From assembly GCF_003386865.1 (NCBI RefSeq), contig NZ_QTUA01000001.1, forward strand, positions 1,364,001 to 1,428,000: a stretch of DNA of 64,000 bases, read 5' to 3'. Position numbers and translations under genes: made by a program. Positions within the stretch are counted from its first letter, which is position 1. Each line of letters begins with the position of its first letter. Below the pieces are notes generated by a model that worked only from the letters and a program-made list of their open reading frames with translations, made no database searches and was not told where the DNA came from. Of this stretch, positions 9,653 through 16,941 are shown in pieces. This stretch comes from Calidifontibacter indicus. Its GTDB lineage: Bacteria; Actinomycetota; Actinomycetes; Actinomycetales; Dermatophilaceae.

Positions 9653-11257
9653 ATGACCGATCTGCTGCCGTCCGACACGTCTTCGAGCGCCCTGCCGCAG
9701 AGCACGCCTCCGCACGTCATCGCTCCCGGGCTCGCCGGACGCCTGGCCCGCCGGGCGATCACCTCGCCGGGCGCGCAGACGTACGACTGCGTCACGCCAC
9801 TGACCGGGGGAGTGCTGGGCAGCCTGCCCCAGAGCACGGTCAGCGACGTCGAGACGGCGTACAAGGCGGCGCGCATCGCGCAGTCGCGGTGGGCGGGCCT
9901 GCCGCCGGAGCGACGCGTGGTGTTCCTGCGCCGGTTGCACGACCTCGTGCTCGACCAGCAAACCGAACTCATGGACCTCATCCAGCTCGAGTCGGGCAAG
10001 ACCCGCGTCCAGGCCTTCGAGGAGGTGCTCGACGTCGCCGGGGTGAGCCGGCACTACGCCCGTAAGGGGCCGTCCTACCTCGCCACCCACCGTCGCCTGG
10101 GCGCACTGCCGCTGCTGAGCCAGTCGCGCGAACTGCGCCACCCGAAGGGTGTCGTCGGGATCGTGGCGCCGTGGAACTACCCGCTGTCGATGTCGATCAC
10201 CGACGCCCTGCCGGCGTTGGTCGCCGGCAACGCAGTGGTGTTGCGACCCGACAACCGCAGCGCCCTGACCGCCTTGCGGGCGATCGAACTCATCGACCGT
10301 GCCGGGCTGCCCGAGGGTGTGCTTCAGGTGGTGCTCGGCGACGGACCGGCGGTCGGCAACGCCGTGCTCGAACGCGCCGACTACGTGATGTTCACCGGGT
10401 CGACCGCGACCGGCCGCACCGTCGCGGCACGGGCCGGCGAGCGGCTGGTGGGCGCATCGCTGGAGTTGGGTGGCAAGAACCCGATGTACGTCGCCGACGA
10501 CGCCGACGTCGAGGCCGCGGCCGAGTGTGCGGTGCGGGCGATGTTCTCCTCGGCGGGGCAGCTGTGCATCTCGATCGAGCGGCTGATCCTGCACGAGCGC
10601 GTGGCCGATGAGTTCCTGAAGGTCTTCGTGCCGCGGGTCAAGGCGATGAAGCTCGGCGCCGACCTCGACTGGGGCAACGACATGGGCTCGCTGATCTCGG
10701 CCGAGCAACTCGCCAAGGTGACCGAGCATGTCGACGACGCTGTCGCACACGGCGCCACCGTGCTGGCCGGTGGCAAGGCCCGGCCCGACCTCGGGCCGTA
10801 CTTCTACGAACCCACCGTGCTCGACGGTGTGCAGGAGTCGATGCAGGTCTGCCGCAACGAGACCTTCGGTCCGGTCGTGTCGGTCTACCGGGTGTCGTCC
10901 GACGCCGAGGCGATCGCGATGGCGAACGACACCGAATACGGCCTCAACGCGTCCGTCTGGACTCGCGACACGGCCCGCGGCCGCCGCATCGGCAACCGGA
11001 TTCGTTGCGGCACAGTCAATGTCAACGAAGGTTACGCCGCCGCGTGGGCCAGCAACGGTGCCCCAATGGGCGGCATGAAGCAGTCGGGCCTGGGCCGCCG
11101 GCACGGCGCCGAGGGCATCCAGAAGTACACCGAGTCGCAGAACGTCACCGTCCAGCACGGCCCCGGCTTCGCGATCCCGAAGGGCATCTCGCAGAAGACC
11201 TGGGCGCGGGCGATGACCGCCGGCCTGAAGGTGATGAAGAAGGCGGGTCTGTCATGA
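9653..11257 (+). CDS. succinate-semialdehyde dehydrogenase-type aldehyde dehydrogenase
   Basis: NAD(P)-dependent aldehyde dehydrogenase of 534 residues, most like the GabD2 class that oxidises succinate semialdehyde to succinate. The conserved pattern is complete: GIVAPWNYPLSMSITDALPA (Rossmann entry), FTGSTATGR, the general base Glu271 in LELGGKNPMYV, the nucleophile Cys305 in SAGQLCISIERL, and the distal ETFGPVVSVYRV. Its stop overlaps the start of the GMC oxidoreductase (ATGA), so the two form an operon. Substrate specificity cannot be read from sequence alone; another aliphatic aldehyde is possible. Confidence 0.88.
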   Translation: MTDLLPSDTSSSALPQSTPPHVIAPGLAGRLARRAITSPGAQTYDCVTPLTGGVLGSLPQSTVSDVETAYKAARIAQSRWAGLPPERRVVFLRRLHDLVLDQQTELMDLIQLESGKTRVQAFEEVLDVAGVSRHYARKGPSYLATHRRLGALPLLSQSRELRHPKGVVGIVAPWNYPLSMSITDALPALVAGNAVVLRPDNRSALTALRAIELIDRAGLPEGVLQVVLGDGPAVGNAVLERADYVMFTGSTATGRTVAARAGERLVGASLELGGKNPMYVADDADVEAAAECAVRAMFSSAGQLCISIERLILHERVADEFLKVFVPRVKAMKLGADLDWGNDMGSLISAEQLAKVTEHVDDAVAHGATVLAGGKARPDLGPYFYEPTVLDGVQESMQVCRNETFGPVVSVYRVSSDAEAIAMANDTEYGLNASVWTRDTARGRRIGNRIRCGTVNVNEGYAAAWASNGAPMGGMKQSGLGRRHGAEGIQKYTESQNVTVQHGPGFAIPKGISQKTWARAMTAGLKVMKKAGLS

Positions 11258-12957
11258 CGCGGTTCGACCACGACGTGATCGTCGTCGGCTCCGGTTTCGG
11301 CGGCTCGGTGAGCGCCCTGCGGCTGGCCGAGAAGGGTTACCGGGTGCACGTCTTCGAGGCGGGCCGCCGGTTCGAGGACGACGACTTCGCCAAGACGTCC
11401 TGGGACGCCCGCCGCTACATCTGGGCGCCCGCGCTCAAGTGCTTCGGGGTGCAGCGCATCCACAAGCTGCCCGACGTGATGATCCTCGCGGGGGCGGGCG
11501 TCGGCGGCGGCTCGCTCAACTACGCGAACACGCTGTACAAGCCCGGGCCGGCCTTCTTCGGTGACACCCAGTGGGCCGGCATCACCGATTGGGACGCCGA
11601 ACTCAGCCCGCACTACGAGACCGCGAAGCGGATGCTCGGTGTCGTCGAGGAGAACCCCTGCGAAGGCCCCGTCGAGCAGTTGATGCGAGACGTCGCGAAC
11701 GACCTGGGCGTCGGTGCGAGCTTCCGCAAGACCCCGGTCGGGGTGTTCTTCGGGGAGTCGGGCAAGACCGTCGACGACCCGTACTTCGGCGGCGAGGGCC
11801 CCGCCCGCACGGGGTGCACCGAGTGCGGCAACTGCATGGTCGGCTGCCGGGTGGGGGCCAAGAACACCCTGATGAAGAACTACATCGCGTTCGCCGAGAA
11901 GCTCGGCGTGGTCTTCGAGCCGTTGCGCACCGTGGTCGACCTCGAGCAACTGCCGGACGGTGGATATCGGGTCACGACAGAGCGCTCGGGTGCGTGGGTG
12001 AAGAAGGACCGCCGCACGGCGACCGCCGCTCAGGTCGTGCTCGCCGCCGGCACCTGGGGCACCCAGACGCTGTTGCACCGGGTGAAGGCCGCCGGTCGCC
12101 TGCCGCGGATGTCGGACACGCTCGGGGTGCTGACCCGCACCAACTCCGAGGAACTCGGCGGCGCCGCGACCGTGAAGGCACCTGACAACGTCGACCTGTC
12201 GAAGGGCGTCGCGATCACGACGTCGTTCCACGTCGACGAGACGACCCACGTCGAGAATGTGCGCTACGGCGCCGGGTCGAACGCGATGGGTCTGCTCACC
12301 ACCCTGCTGGTCAACGGCGACAACAGTGCGGCGGGCAAGGCGAAGGAGTTCCTCGGCCTGTTCCTGCGGCAGCCGCTGAACGCATCGCGCACCGCGTGGG
12401 GCCCGCGCTGGTCCGAACGCACCGTCATCGCACTGGTGATGCAGACGCTCGACAACTCGATCACGGTGTCCGGACGGCGTCGGTTCGGCAAGGTGCGACT
12501 GACCAGTTCGCAGGGTCACGGCGAGCCCAACCCGAAGTGGATTCCGCAGGGGCACAAGTCGATTCGCGCCATGGCAGCTCGATTGTCCGAGGTCACCGGT
12601 GCGAAGACGATGGCCGGCGGCACCTGGGGAGAGGTCTTCGGCATCCCGTTGACCGCGCACTTCCTCGGTGGGGTGGTCATCGGCGATTCTGCGGAGCGCG
12701 GGGTCATCGACGCCTACCACCGGCTCTGGGGTCACCCCGACCTGCACGTCGTCGACGGTTCGGCGATCTCGGCGAACCTCGGGGCGAACCCGTCGCTGAC
12801 GATCACCGCCCAGGCGGAGCGGGCGATGGCCTGCTGGCCGGGCGCGGGGGAGCGCGACGAGCGTCCGACGCAGGACGAGCCGTACCGCCGCCTCGACGTC
12901 GCCGCTGCCCGGGTGCCGGGCGTCGATTTGGGCCTGCCCGCCGTCCGCTCGGCCTGA
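11254..12957 (+). CDS. GMC-family oxidoreductase, ChoD-like
   Basis: FAD-dependent oxidoreductase of 567 residues, homologous in sequence and position to M. tuberculosis ChoD, which is annotated as a cholesterol oxidase although that activity is debated. It shows the N-terminal dinucleotide fold (VIVVGSGFGGSVSALRLAEK), the FAD-binding AGAGVGGGSLNYANT, a Cys-rich GCTECGNCMVGCRVGAKNT segment, and the C-terminal HLWG-like region (IDAYHRLWGHPDLHVVDGS) followed by NPSLTITAQAERA. The start overlaps the dehydrogenase stop by 4 nt. The pairing with an aldehyde dehydrogenase suggests stepwise oxidation of an alcohol to an acid. The real substrate is unknown. Confidence 0.88.
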   Translation: MTRFDHDVIVVGSGFGGSVSALRLAEKGYRVHVFEAGRRFEDDDFAKTSWDARRYIWAPALKCFGVQRIHKLPDVMILAGAGVGGGSLNYANTLYKPGPAFFGDTQWAGITDWDAELSPHYETAKRMLGVVEENPCEGPVEQLMRDVANDLGVGASFRKTPVGVFFGESGKTVDDPYFGGEGPARTGCTECGNCMVGCRVGAKNTLMKNYIAFAEKLGVVFEPLRTVVDLEQLPDGGYRVTTERSGAWVKKDRRTATAAQVVLAAGTWGTQTLLHRVKAAGRLPRMSDTLGVLTRTNSEELGGAATVKAPDNVDLSKGVAITTSFHVDETTHVENVRYGAGSNAMGLLTTLLVNGDNSAAGKAKEFLGLFLRQPLNASRTAWGPRWSERTVIALVMQTLDNSITVSGRRRFGKVRLTSSQGHGEPNPKWIPQGHKSIRAMAARLSEVTGAKTMAGGTWGEVFGIPLTAHFLGGVVIGDSAERGVIDAYHRLWGHPDLHVVDGSAISANLGANPSLTITAQAERAMACWPGAGERDERPTQDEPYRRLDVAAARVPGVDLGLPAVRSA

Positions 12958-13004
12958 CTACACCCGTAGTAAAGGAAAGTGGTCGCTATAGCGACCACTT
13001 TCCT
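12958..13004 (+). repeat. hairpin repeat copy 1 (left of the DUF559 gene)
   Basis: Starts directly after the oxidoreductase stop with the tag CTACACCCGTAGTAAAG, then a perfect 32-bp palindrome (12973-13004) centred on TATA. The same tag and stem recur in inverted orientation at 13979-14023, and the tag heads the palindrome at 16879-16936. It could double as the terminator of the preceding operon. Confidence 0.85.
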
Positions 13005-13056
13005 GTTGTCCACAAGGCGCTCTGCGTCGCCCGCCGATCTGGACGACGCTGTGCCG

Positions 13057-13980
13057 ATGACCCTGTCGAGCGAGCGTCGCGAGCGACGCGCCGGAGTCCA
13101 TGAGGTTGCCCTGCGCCAAGCGGGCGTCGTGTCGGTTTCCCAGCTGGGCGCACTCGGGGTGTCACGAGCGGCGATGCGGGCAGAAATTGCTGCCGGCCGC
13201 TGGCACCGGCGCGGCACACGCACCCTGGTCGTCGCGCCGTTCGCAGTCTGCGCGGAGACCGACTGGTGGACGGCGGTGCTCGAGACCGGCCGAGTGTCAG
13301 CACTCGACGGCACCTCCGCTCTCGAGCACGCCGGTCTGCGCAACTTCACCGACGACTCGGTGCACGTCTCGGTGCCGCGCTTCGACCATCGCAGGCAACA
13401 GTCCGGGGTCGTCGTCCACAACATCAACAAGCGCCTCGACGGCGAGCTGGACGGCGGCTGTCTTCGGTGCGTGCGGCCCGACGTGGCGACGATCCGGGCG
13501 GCTGCGTGGGCCCGCACCGACCGGCAGGCCGCGCTGATCATGACGATGGCCGTGCAACAACGACTCCTCAGTGGGGAGACCTTGATCGCAGCATCGCTGT
13601 GGGTCGGGGTGCGCGAGCGTCGCGAGTTCATCCGACGGACGGCGCTCGACATCGGGGCGGGGTCCGAATCGCTCGGTGAACTCGACTTCATCGGGTTGTG
13701 TCGGCAGGAGGGGTTACCGCTTCCGAGCCAGCAGGTGGTCCGTACGGGTTCATCCGGACGCGTTTACCTCGACGTGCGCTGGCCGTGCGGGCTGGTGGTC
13801 GAGATCGACGGTGTGCAGCACCACGAAGGTATGGGGCCGGTCGACGACGCACTCCGCCAGAATGCGGTCACGCTCGGCAGCGACAAGGTGCTTCGGGTGC
13901 CCTTGTTGGGGCTGCGGTTGTATCCGGAGCGGTTCATCGCCCAGGTTCGGCAGGGCCTGGCGGTGCTGGGCGCTGCGTGA
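13057..13980 (+). CDS. AbiEi-type winged-helix / DUF559 (Vsr-like nuclease fold) protein
   Basis: A 307-residue solitary protein. The N-terminal ~80 residues (AGVVSVSQLGALGVSRAAMRAEI...GRWHRRGTRTLVV) resemble the winged-helix antitoxin domain of AbiEi-type proteins. The C-terminal ~100 residues match DUF559, a Vsr-like PD-(D/E)XK nuclease fold: ESLGELDFIGLCRQEGLPLP, then VYLDVRWPCGLVVEIDGVQHH with the candidate catalytic D and E-x-D residues, and a closing LRVPLLGLRLYPERF. No toxin partner gene adjoins it. It sits exactly between two inverted copies of a hairpin repeat. Function is unknown. The start at 13057 gives the shortest N-terminus before the domain; a start at 12979 would lie inside the left palindrome. 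Confidence 0.75.
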   Translation: MTLSSERRERRAGVHEVALRQAGVVSVSQLGALGVSRAAMRAEIAAGRWHRRGTRTLVVAPFAVCAETDWWTAVLETGRVSALDGTSALEHAGLRNFTDDSVHVSVPRFDHRRQQSGVVVHNINKRLDGELDGGCLRCVRPDVATIRAAAWARTDRQAALIMTMAVQQRLLSGETLIAASLWVGVRERREFIRRTALDIGAGSESLGELDFIGLCRQEGLPLPSQQVVRTGSSGRVYLDVRWPCGLVVEIDGVQHHEGMGPVDDALRQNAVTLGSDKVLRVPLLGLRLYPERFIAQVRQGLAVLGAA

Positions 13981-14023
13981 AAGTGGTTCCAGTTGTGACC
14001 ACTTTCGCTTACTACGGATGTAG
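13979..14023 (-). repeat. hairpin repeat copy 2 (right of the DUF559 gene, inverted)
   Basis: GAAAGTGGT (13979-13987) and ACCACTTTC (13998-14006) form a stem. The tag ACTACGGATGTAG (14011-14023) follows, the reverse complement of the copy-1 tag with one difference. It overlaps the DUF559 stop codon. Confidence 0.8.
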
Positions 14024-14028
14024 AGACA

Positions 14029-14034
14029 TAGGCT
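14029..14034 (+). promoter_or_regulatory. -10 hexamer TAGGCT of the SURF1 gene, leaderless geometry
   Basis: Lies at -12 to -7 relative to the GTG at 14041. Its -35 region falls inside hairpin repeat copy 2. Confidence 0.6.
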
Positions 14035-14040
14035 GACGGG

Positions 14041-14829
14041 GTGCTACGTCGGTTGTTCACTCCTCGTTGGATCGCACTGTTGGTCGTGTTGGTCGTGGCG
14101 ATGGCGGCGATGGGTGTGGCCGGCCTCTGGCAGCTGAACGTCGCGAAGGACCGCGGCGTCAACCAGGAGGTCGCGAAGGCGCCGACGAAGCCGGTCGTGC
14201 CGATCACAACGCTGATCAAGCCGCACCAGGAGTTCCCCGGCGTCGAGTCGTCGCGCCGGGTCACGGCGACCGGCACCTACGAACCCGACAAGCAGTTCCT
14301 CGTCGCAGACCGCCGCCTCGACGGCAAGACCGGCTACTGGGTCGTCACCCCGATGATCGAGCAGAGCACCGGCGCGCGGCTGGTCATCCTGCGCGGCTTC
14401 GTCACCGATCCGGCGCAGGCGACGAAGCCGACCGCAACCCGGGTGAGCGTCGTCGGCAGCCTCGCCCCCGGCGAATCGCCGTCCACCGGAACCTATCCGG
14501 CGGGTCAACTGGGGTCGATCGATCTCTCCCGGCTGCTGAACGAGTGGGACGGCGACCTCTACAACGCGTTCCTGTTCGCGATCTCGGAGCAGCCGAACGC
14601 CACCGACCAGTCGATCACCCGGGTGCCGCCGCCACCGCCCAACCCGGGCCACGGCTTCCGGTTCGTCAACCTGATGTACGCCTTTCAGTGGTGGGCGTTC
14701 GCGATCTTCGCCGTGTACGTCTTCTGGCGGATGCTGCGCGACGAGGTCTACGGCCCACCCGCCCGTCGGGGCGCCGCGCGCCCGGACGACAATGGCAGCA
14801 CCGCACCGTCCGAGGAGACCCATGTCTGA
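14041..14829 (+). CDS. SURF1-family cytochrome oxidase assembly protein
   Basis: Membrane protein of 262 residues of the SURF1 family, which assists heme insertion or assembly of aa3-type cytochrome c oxidase. An N-terminal membrane helix (WIALLVVLVVAMAAMGVAGLW, about residues 9-30) precedes an extracytoplasmic domain with RVTATGTYEPDKQFLVADR and GYWVVTPM, hallmarks of the family. A second helix follows near residues 212-232 (FVNLMYAFQWWAFAIFAVYV) and then a hydrophilic tail. It overlaps the next gene by 8 nt, so it is operonic with DUF3817. Confidence 0.9.
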   Translation: MLRRLFTPRWIALLVVLVVAMAAMGVAGLWQLNVAKDRGVNQEVAKAPTKPVVPITTLIKPHQEFPGVESSRRVTATGTYEPDKQFLVADRRLDGKTGYWVVTPMIEQSTGARLVILRGFVTDPAQATKPTATRVSVVGSLAPGESPSTGTYPAGQLGSIDLSRLLNEWDGDLYNAFLFAISEQPNATDQSITRVPPPPPNPGHGFRFVNLMYAFQWWAFAIFAVYVFWRMLRDEVYGPPARRGAARPDDNGSTAPSEETHV

Positions 14830-15187
14830 GCAGTACCCGTCCGAGCAGCCCATCGAAGACCCCGCCCGTGTGCGTGGCGCGTTGAAGTTCTTCCGCATCA
14901 TGGCGCTCATCGCCGGTGTCGCGCTGCTGGTGCTGGTGCTGGAGATGGTGCTGAAGCGCGGCATGGGCAACGACGCGCTGTCGTGGTGGTCGCCGGTGCA
15001 CGGTCTGCTGTTCATGGGGTTCGTCGCGTCGGTCTACAACCTGGGCACGAAGCTGCGTTGGCCGATGGGCCGGATGGTCGGTTACGTGCTCACCGCGTTC
15101 GTGCCGCTGCTGTCGTTCTGGCTCGAGCACAAGGTGACCCGTGAGGTGCAGGGGCAGCTCGCAGTCGCCGCACCGGCCGCTCGATAG
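14822..15187 (+). CDS. DUF3817 integral membrane protein
   Basis: A 121-residue membrane protein of the DUF3817 family, function unknown. The N-terminus is polar and acidic. Three hydrophobic segments follow at about residues 25-45 (FFRIMALIAGVALLVLVLEM), 58-77 (WWSPVHGLLFMGFVASVYNL) and 84-104. It starts within the SURF1 gene and its stop codon (15185-15187) doubles as the first bases of the guaA -10 hexamer. DUF3817 genes are commonly next to guaA in actinobacteria. Confidence 0.88.
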   Translation: MSEQYPSEQPIEDPARVRGALKFFRIMALIAGVALLVLVLEMVLKRGMGNDALSWWSPVHGLLFMGFVASVYNLGTKLRWPMGRMVGYVLTAFVPLLSFWLEHKVTREVQGQLAVAAPAAR

Positions 15188-15190
15188 ACT
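15185..15190 (+). promoter_or_regulatory. -10 hexamer TAGACT of guaA, leaderless geometry
   Basis: Lies at -12 to -7 relative to the GTG at 15197 and overlaps the TAG stop of the preceding gene. Confidence 0.6.
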
Positions 15191-15196
15191 CCCCGG

Positions 15197-16774
15197 GTGA
15201 CTGCCCCGCTCCAGGAACACCCCGTCCTCGTCGTCGACTTCGGCGCCCAATACGCACAACTCATCGCCCGCCGCGTGCGCGAGGCCAGCCTCTACAGCGA
15301 GGTCGTGCCCCACACCATGACGGCCGAGGAGATGTTGGCGAAGCAGCCGTCGGCGATCGTGCTGTCCGGCGGCCCCTCGTCGGTCTACGCCGAGGGCGCG
15401 CCCTCGCTCGACCCGGCTCTGCTCGATGCCGGTGTTCCGGTCTTCGGCATCTGCTACGGCTTCCAGGCGATGGTCGGGGCGATGGGTGGCACCGTCGAAC
15501 ACACCGGCCTGCGCGAGTACGGCGCGACCGAGGCCACCATCACCGACACCAACTCCACCCTGTTCAACGGACAGCCCGACCAGCAGTCGGTGTGGATGAG
15601 CCACGGCGACTCCGCGTCCAAGGCGCCGGACGGCGTGCGCGTCACCGCGACCACGCCCGGTGCCGCAGTGGCCGCCTTCGAGGACGACGAGCGCAAGCTA
15701 TACGGAGTGCAGTGGCACCCCGAGGTGATGCACTCGACCTTCGGCCAGCGGGTGTTGGAGAACTTCCTGTGGCGCGGCGCCGGCCTCGACGCCGACTGGA
15801 CGCCGGGCGCGATGGTCGACGAACTCGCCGCCCAGGTGAAGGAAACGATCGGTTCCGATCGCGCGATCTGCGCGCTGTCCGGTGGCGTCGACTCCTCGGT
15901 GGCAGCGGCGTTGGTGCAAAAGGCGATCGGTGACCAGCTCACCTGCGTGTTCGTCGACCACGGGTTGCTGCGCGAGGGCGAAGCCGAGCAGGTCGAGAAG
16001 GACTTCGTGGCCGCCACCGGCGTCGACCTGGTCGTCGTCGACGCGAAGGACCGTTACCTCGAGGCGCTCGCCGGGGTCAGCGACCCGGAGGAGAAGCGCA
16101 AGATCATCGGCCGCGAGTTCATTCGCGTCTTCGAGCAGGCCGCCCGTGACATCGTGGCCGACCGCGGCGACGAACAGCACCCGGTGAAGTGGCTCGTGCA
16201 GGGCACGCTCTACCCCGACGTGGTCGAGTCGGGTGGAGGCACCGGCGCCGCCAACATCAAGTCGCACCACAACGTGGGCGGGTTGCCCGACGACATGCAG
16301 TTCAAGCTGGTCGAACCGCTGCGCGCGCTGTTCAAGGACGAGGTGCGCAAGGTCGGTCTCGAACTCGGGGTACCCGAGGAGATCGTCTGGCGCCAGCCGT
16401 TCCCGGGCCCCGGACTCGGCATCCGCATCGTCGGGTCGGTCGACGCCGAACGCCTCGACATCCTGCGCCGCGCCGACAAGATCGCCCGCGAGGAACTCAC
16501 CGCGGCCGGTCTCGACCGCGACATCTGGCAGTGCCCGGTCGTGCTGCTCGCCGACGTCCGCTCGGTGGGCGTGCAGGGCGACGGCCGCACCTACGGTCAC
16601 CCGATCGTGCTGCGTCCGGTGTCGTCGGAGGACGCGATGACGGCCGACTGGACCCGCGTGCCCTACGACGTGCTCGCGAAGATCTCGGGCCGCATCACCA
16701 ACGAGGTGTCCGAGGTCAACCGCGTCGTGCTCGACGTCACCTCGAAGCCGCCGGGCACTATTGAGTGGGAGTAG
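15197..16774 (+). CDS. guaA: GMP synthase (glutamine-hydrolysing) GuaA
   Basis: Converts XMP to GMP using ATP and glutamine-derived ammonia. The 525-residue enzyme has an N-terminal class I glutamine amidotransferase with nucleophile Cys86 in GICYGFQ and the His-Glu pair in QWHPEVMHS. An ATP pyrophosphatase domain has the PP-loop SGGVDSS at residues 228-234. The C-terminal dimerisation domain ends PPGTIEWE. The last codons are unusual: the Thr and Ile of the terminal motif are ACT and ATT, whereas a second, downstream copy of this tail carries the ACC and ATC codons favoured in this genome. That pattern suggests the present 3' end was replaced by recombination. Confidence 0.98.
   Translation: MTAPLQEHPVLVVDFGAQYAQLIARRVREASLYSEVVPHTMTAEEMLAKQPSAIVLSGGPSSVYAEGAPSLDPALLDAGVPVFGICYGFQAMVGAMGGTVEHTGLREYGATEATITDTNSTLFNGQPDQQSVWMSHGDSASKAPDGVRVTATTPGAAVAAFEDDERKLYGVQWHPEVMHSTFGQRVLENFLWRGAGLDADWTPGAMVDELAAQVKETIGSDRAICALSGGVDSSVAAALVQKAIGDQLTCVFVDHGLLREGEAEQVEKDFVAATGVDLVVVDAKDRYLEALAGVSDPEEKRKIIGREFIRVFEQAARDIVADRGDEQHPVKWLVQGTLYPDVVESGGGTGAANIKSHHNVGGLPDDMQFKLVEPLRALFKDEVRKVGLELGVPEEIVWRQPFPGPGLGIRIVGSVDAERLDILRRADKIAREELTAAGLDRDIWQCPVVLLADVRSVGVQGDGRTYGHPIVLRPVSSEDAMTADWTRVPYDVLAKISGRITNEVSEVNRVVLDVTSKPPGTIEWE
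16745..16774 (+). repeat. guaA 3'-end direct repeat, copy 1 (attachment-site-like)
   Basis: The last 30 nt of guaA recur 98 bp downstream with only two differences, both at third codon positions. Confidence 0.8.
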
Positions 16775-16792
16775 GTCTCGAGCCTTTCGGGG

Positions 16793-16841
16793 TCCCCGCG
16801 AAGTATCGGAGCGACGCAGGAGCGGAGAACTTCGTGGGGTG
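16793..16841. repeat. hairpin inside the guaA tail duplication
   Basis: Arms CCCCGCGAAGT and ACTTCGTGGGG with one wobble pair enclose GAGCGACGCAGGAGCGGAGA, a composition often seen in dispersed actinobacterial intergenic repeats. It may serve as the guaA terminator. Confidence 0.5.
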
Positions 16842-16842
16842 A

Positions 16843-16872
16843 AAGCCGCCGGGCACCATCGAGTGGGAGTAG
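16843..16872 (+). repeat. guaA 3'-end direct repeat, copy 2 (attachment-site-like)
   Basis: Would encode the same final residues and the TAG stop as copy 1, using the codons typical of this genome, but is not connected to an open guaA frame. Confidence 0.8.
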
Positions 16873-16878
16873 ACAACT

Positions 16879-16936
16879 ACACCCGTAGTAAAGGGATCCG
16901 GTCGCAATTGCGACCGGATCCCTTTACTACGGGTGT
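16879..16936. repeat. perfect 58-bp palindrome (hairpin repeat copy 3)
   Basis: 29-bp arms without a loop, centred between 16907 and 16908. Both ends carry the ACACCCGTAGTAAAG tag seen at 12958 and, inverted, at 14011. It lies between convergent guaA and the transporter gene and may act as a bidirectional terminator. Confidence 0.9.
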
Positions 16937-16941
16937 GGCTG

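Noticed and set aside
9467-12747. Two long minus-strand frames opposite the dehydrogenase and GMC oxidoreductase
   Set aside because: Shadows of intact conserved enzymes with overlapping, translationally coupled starts.
13057-13980. AbiEi-AbiEii toxin-antitoxin operon
   Set aside because: Only the AbiEi-like wing domain is present, fused to DUF559; no nucleotidyltransferase toxin gene is adjacent.
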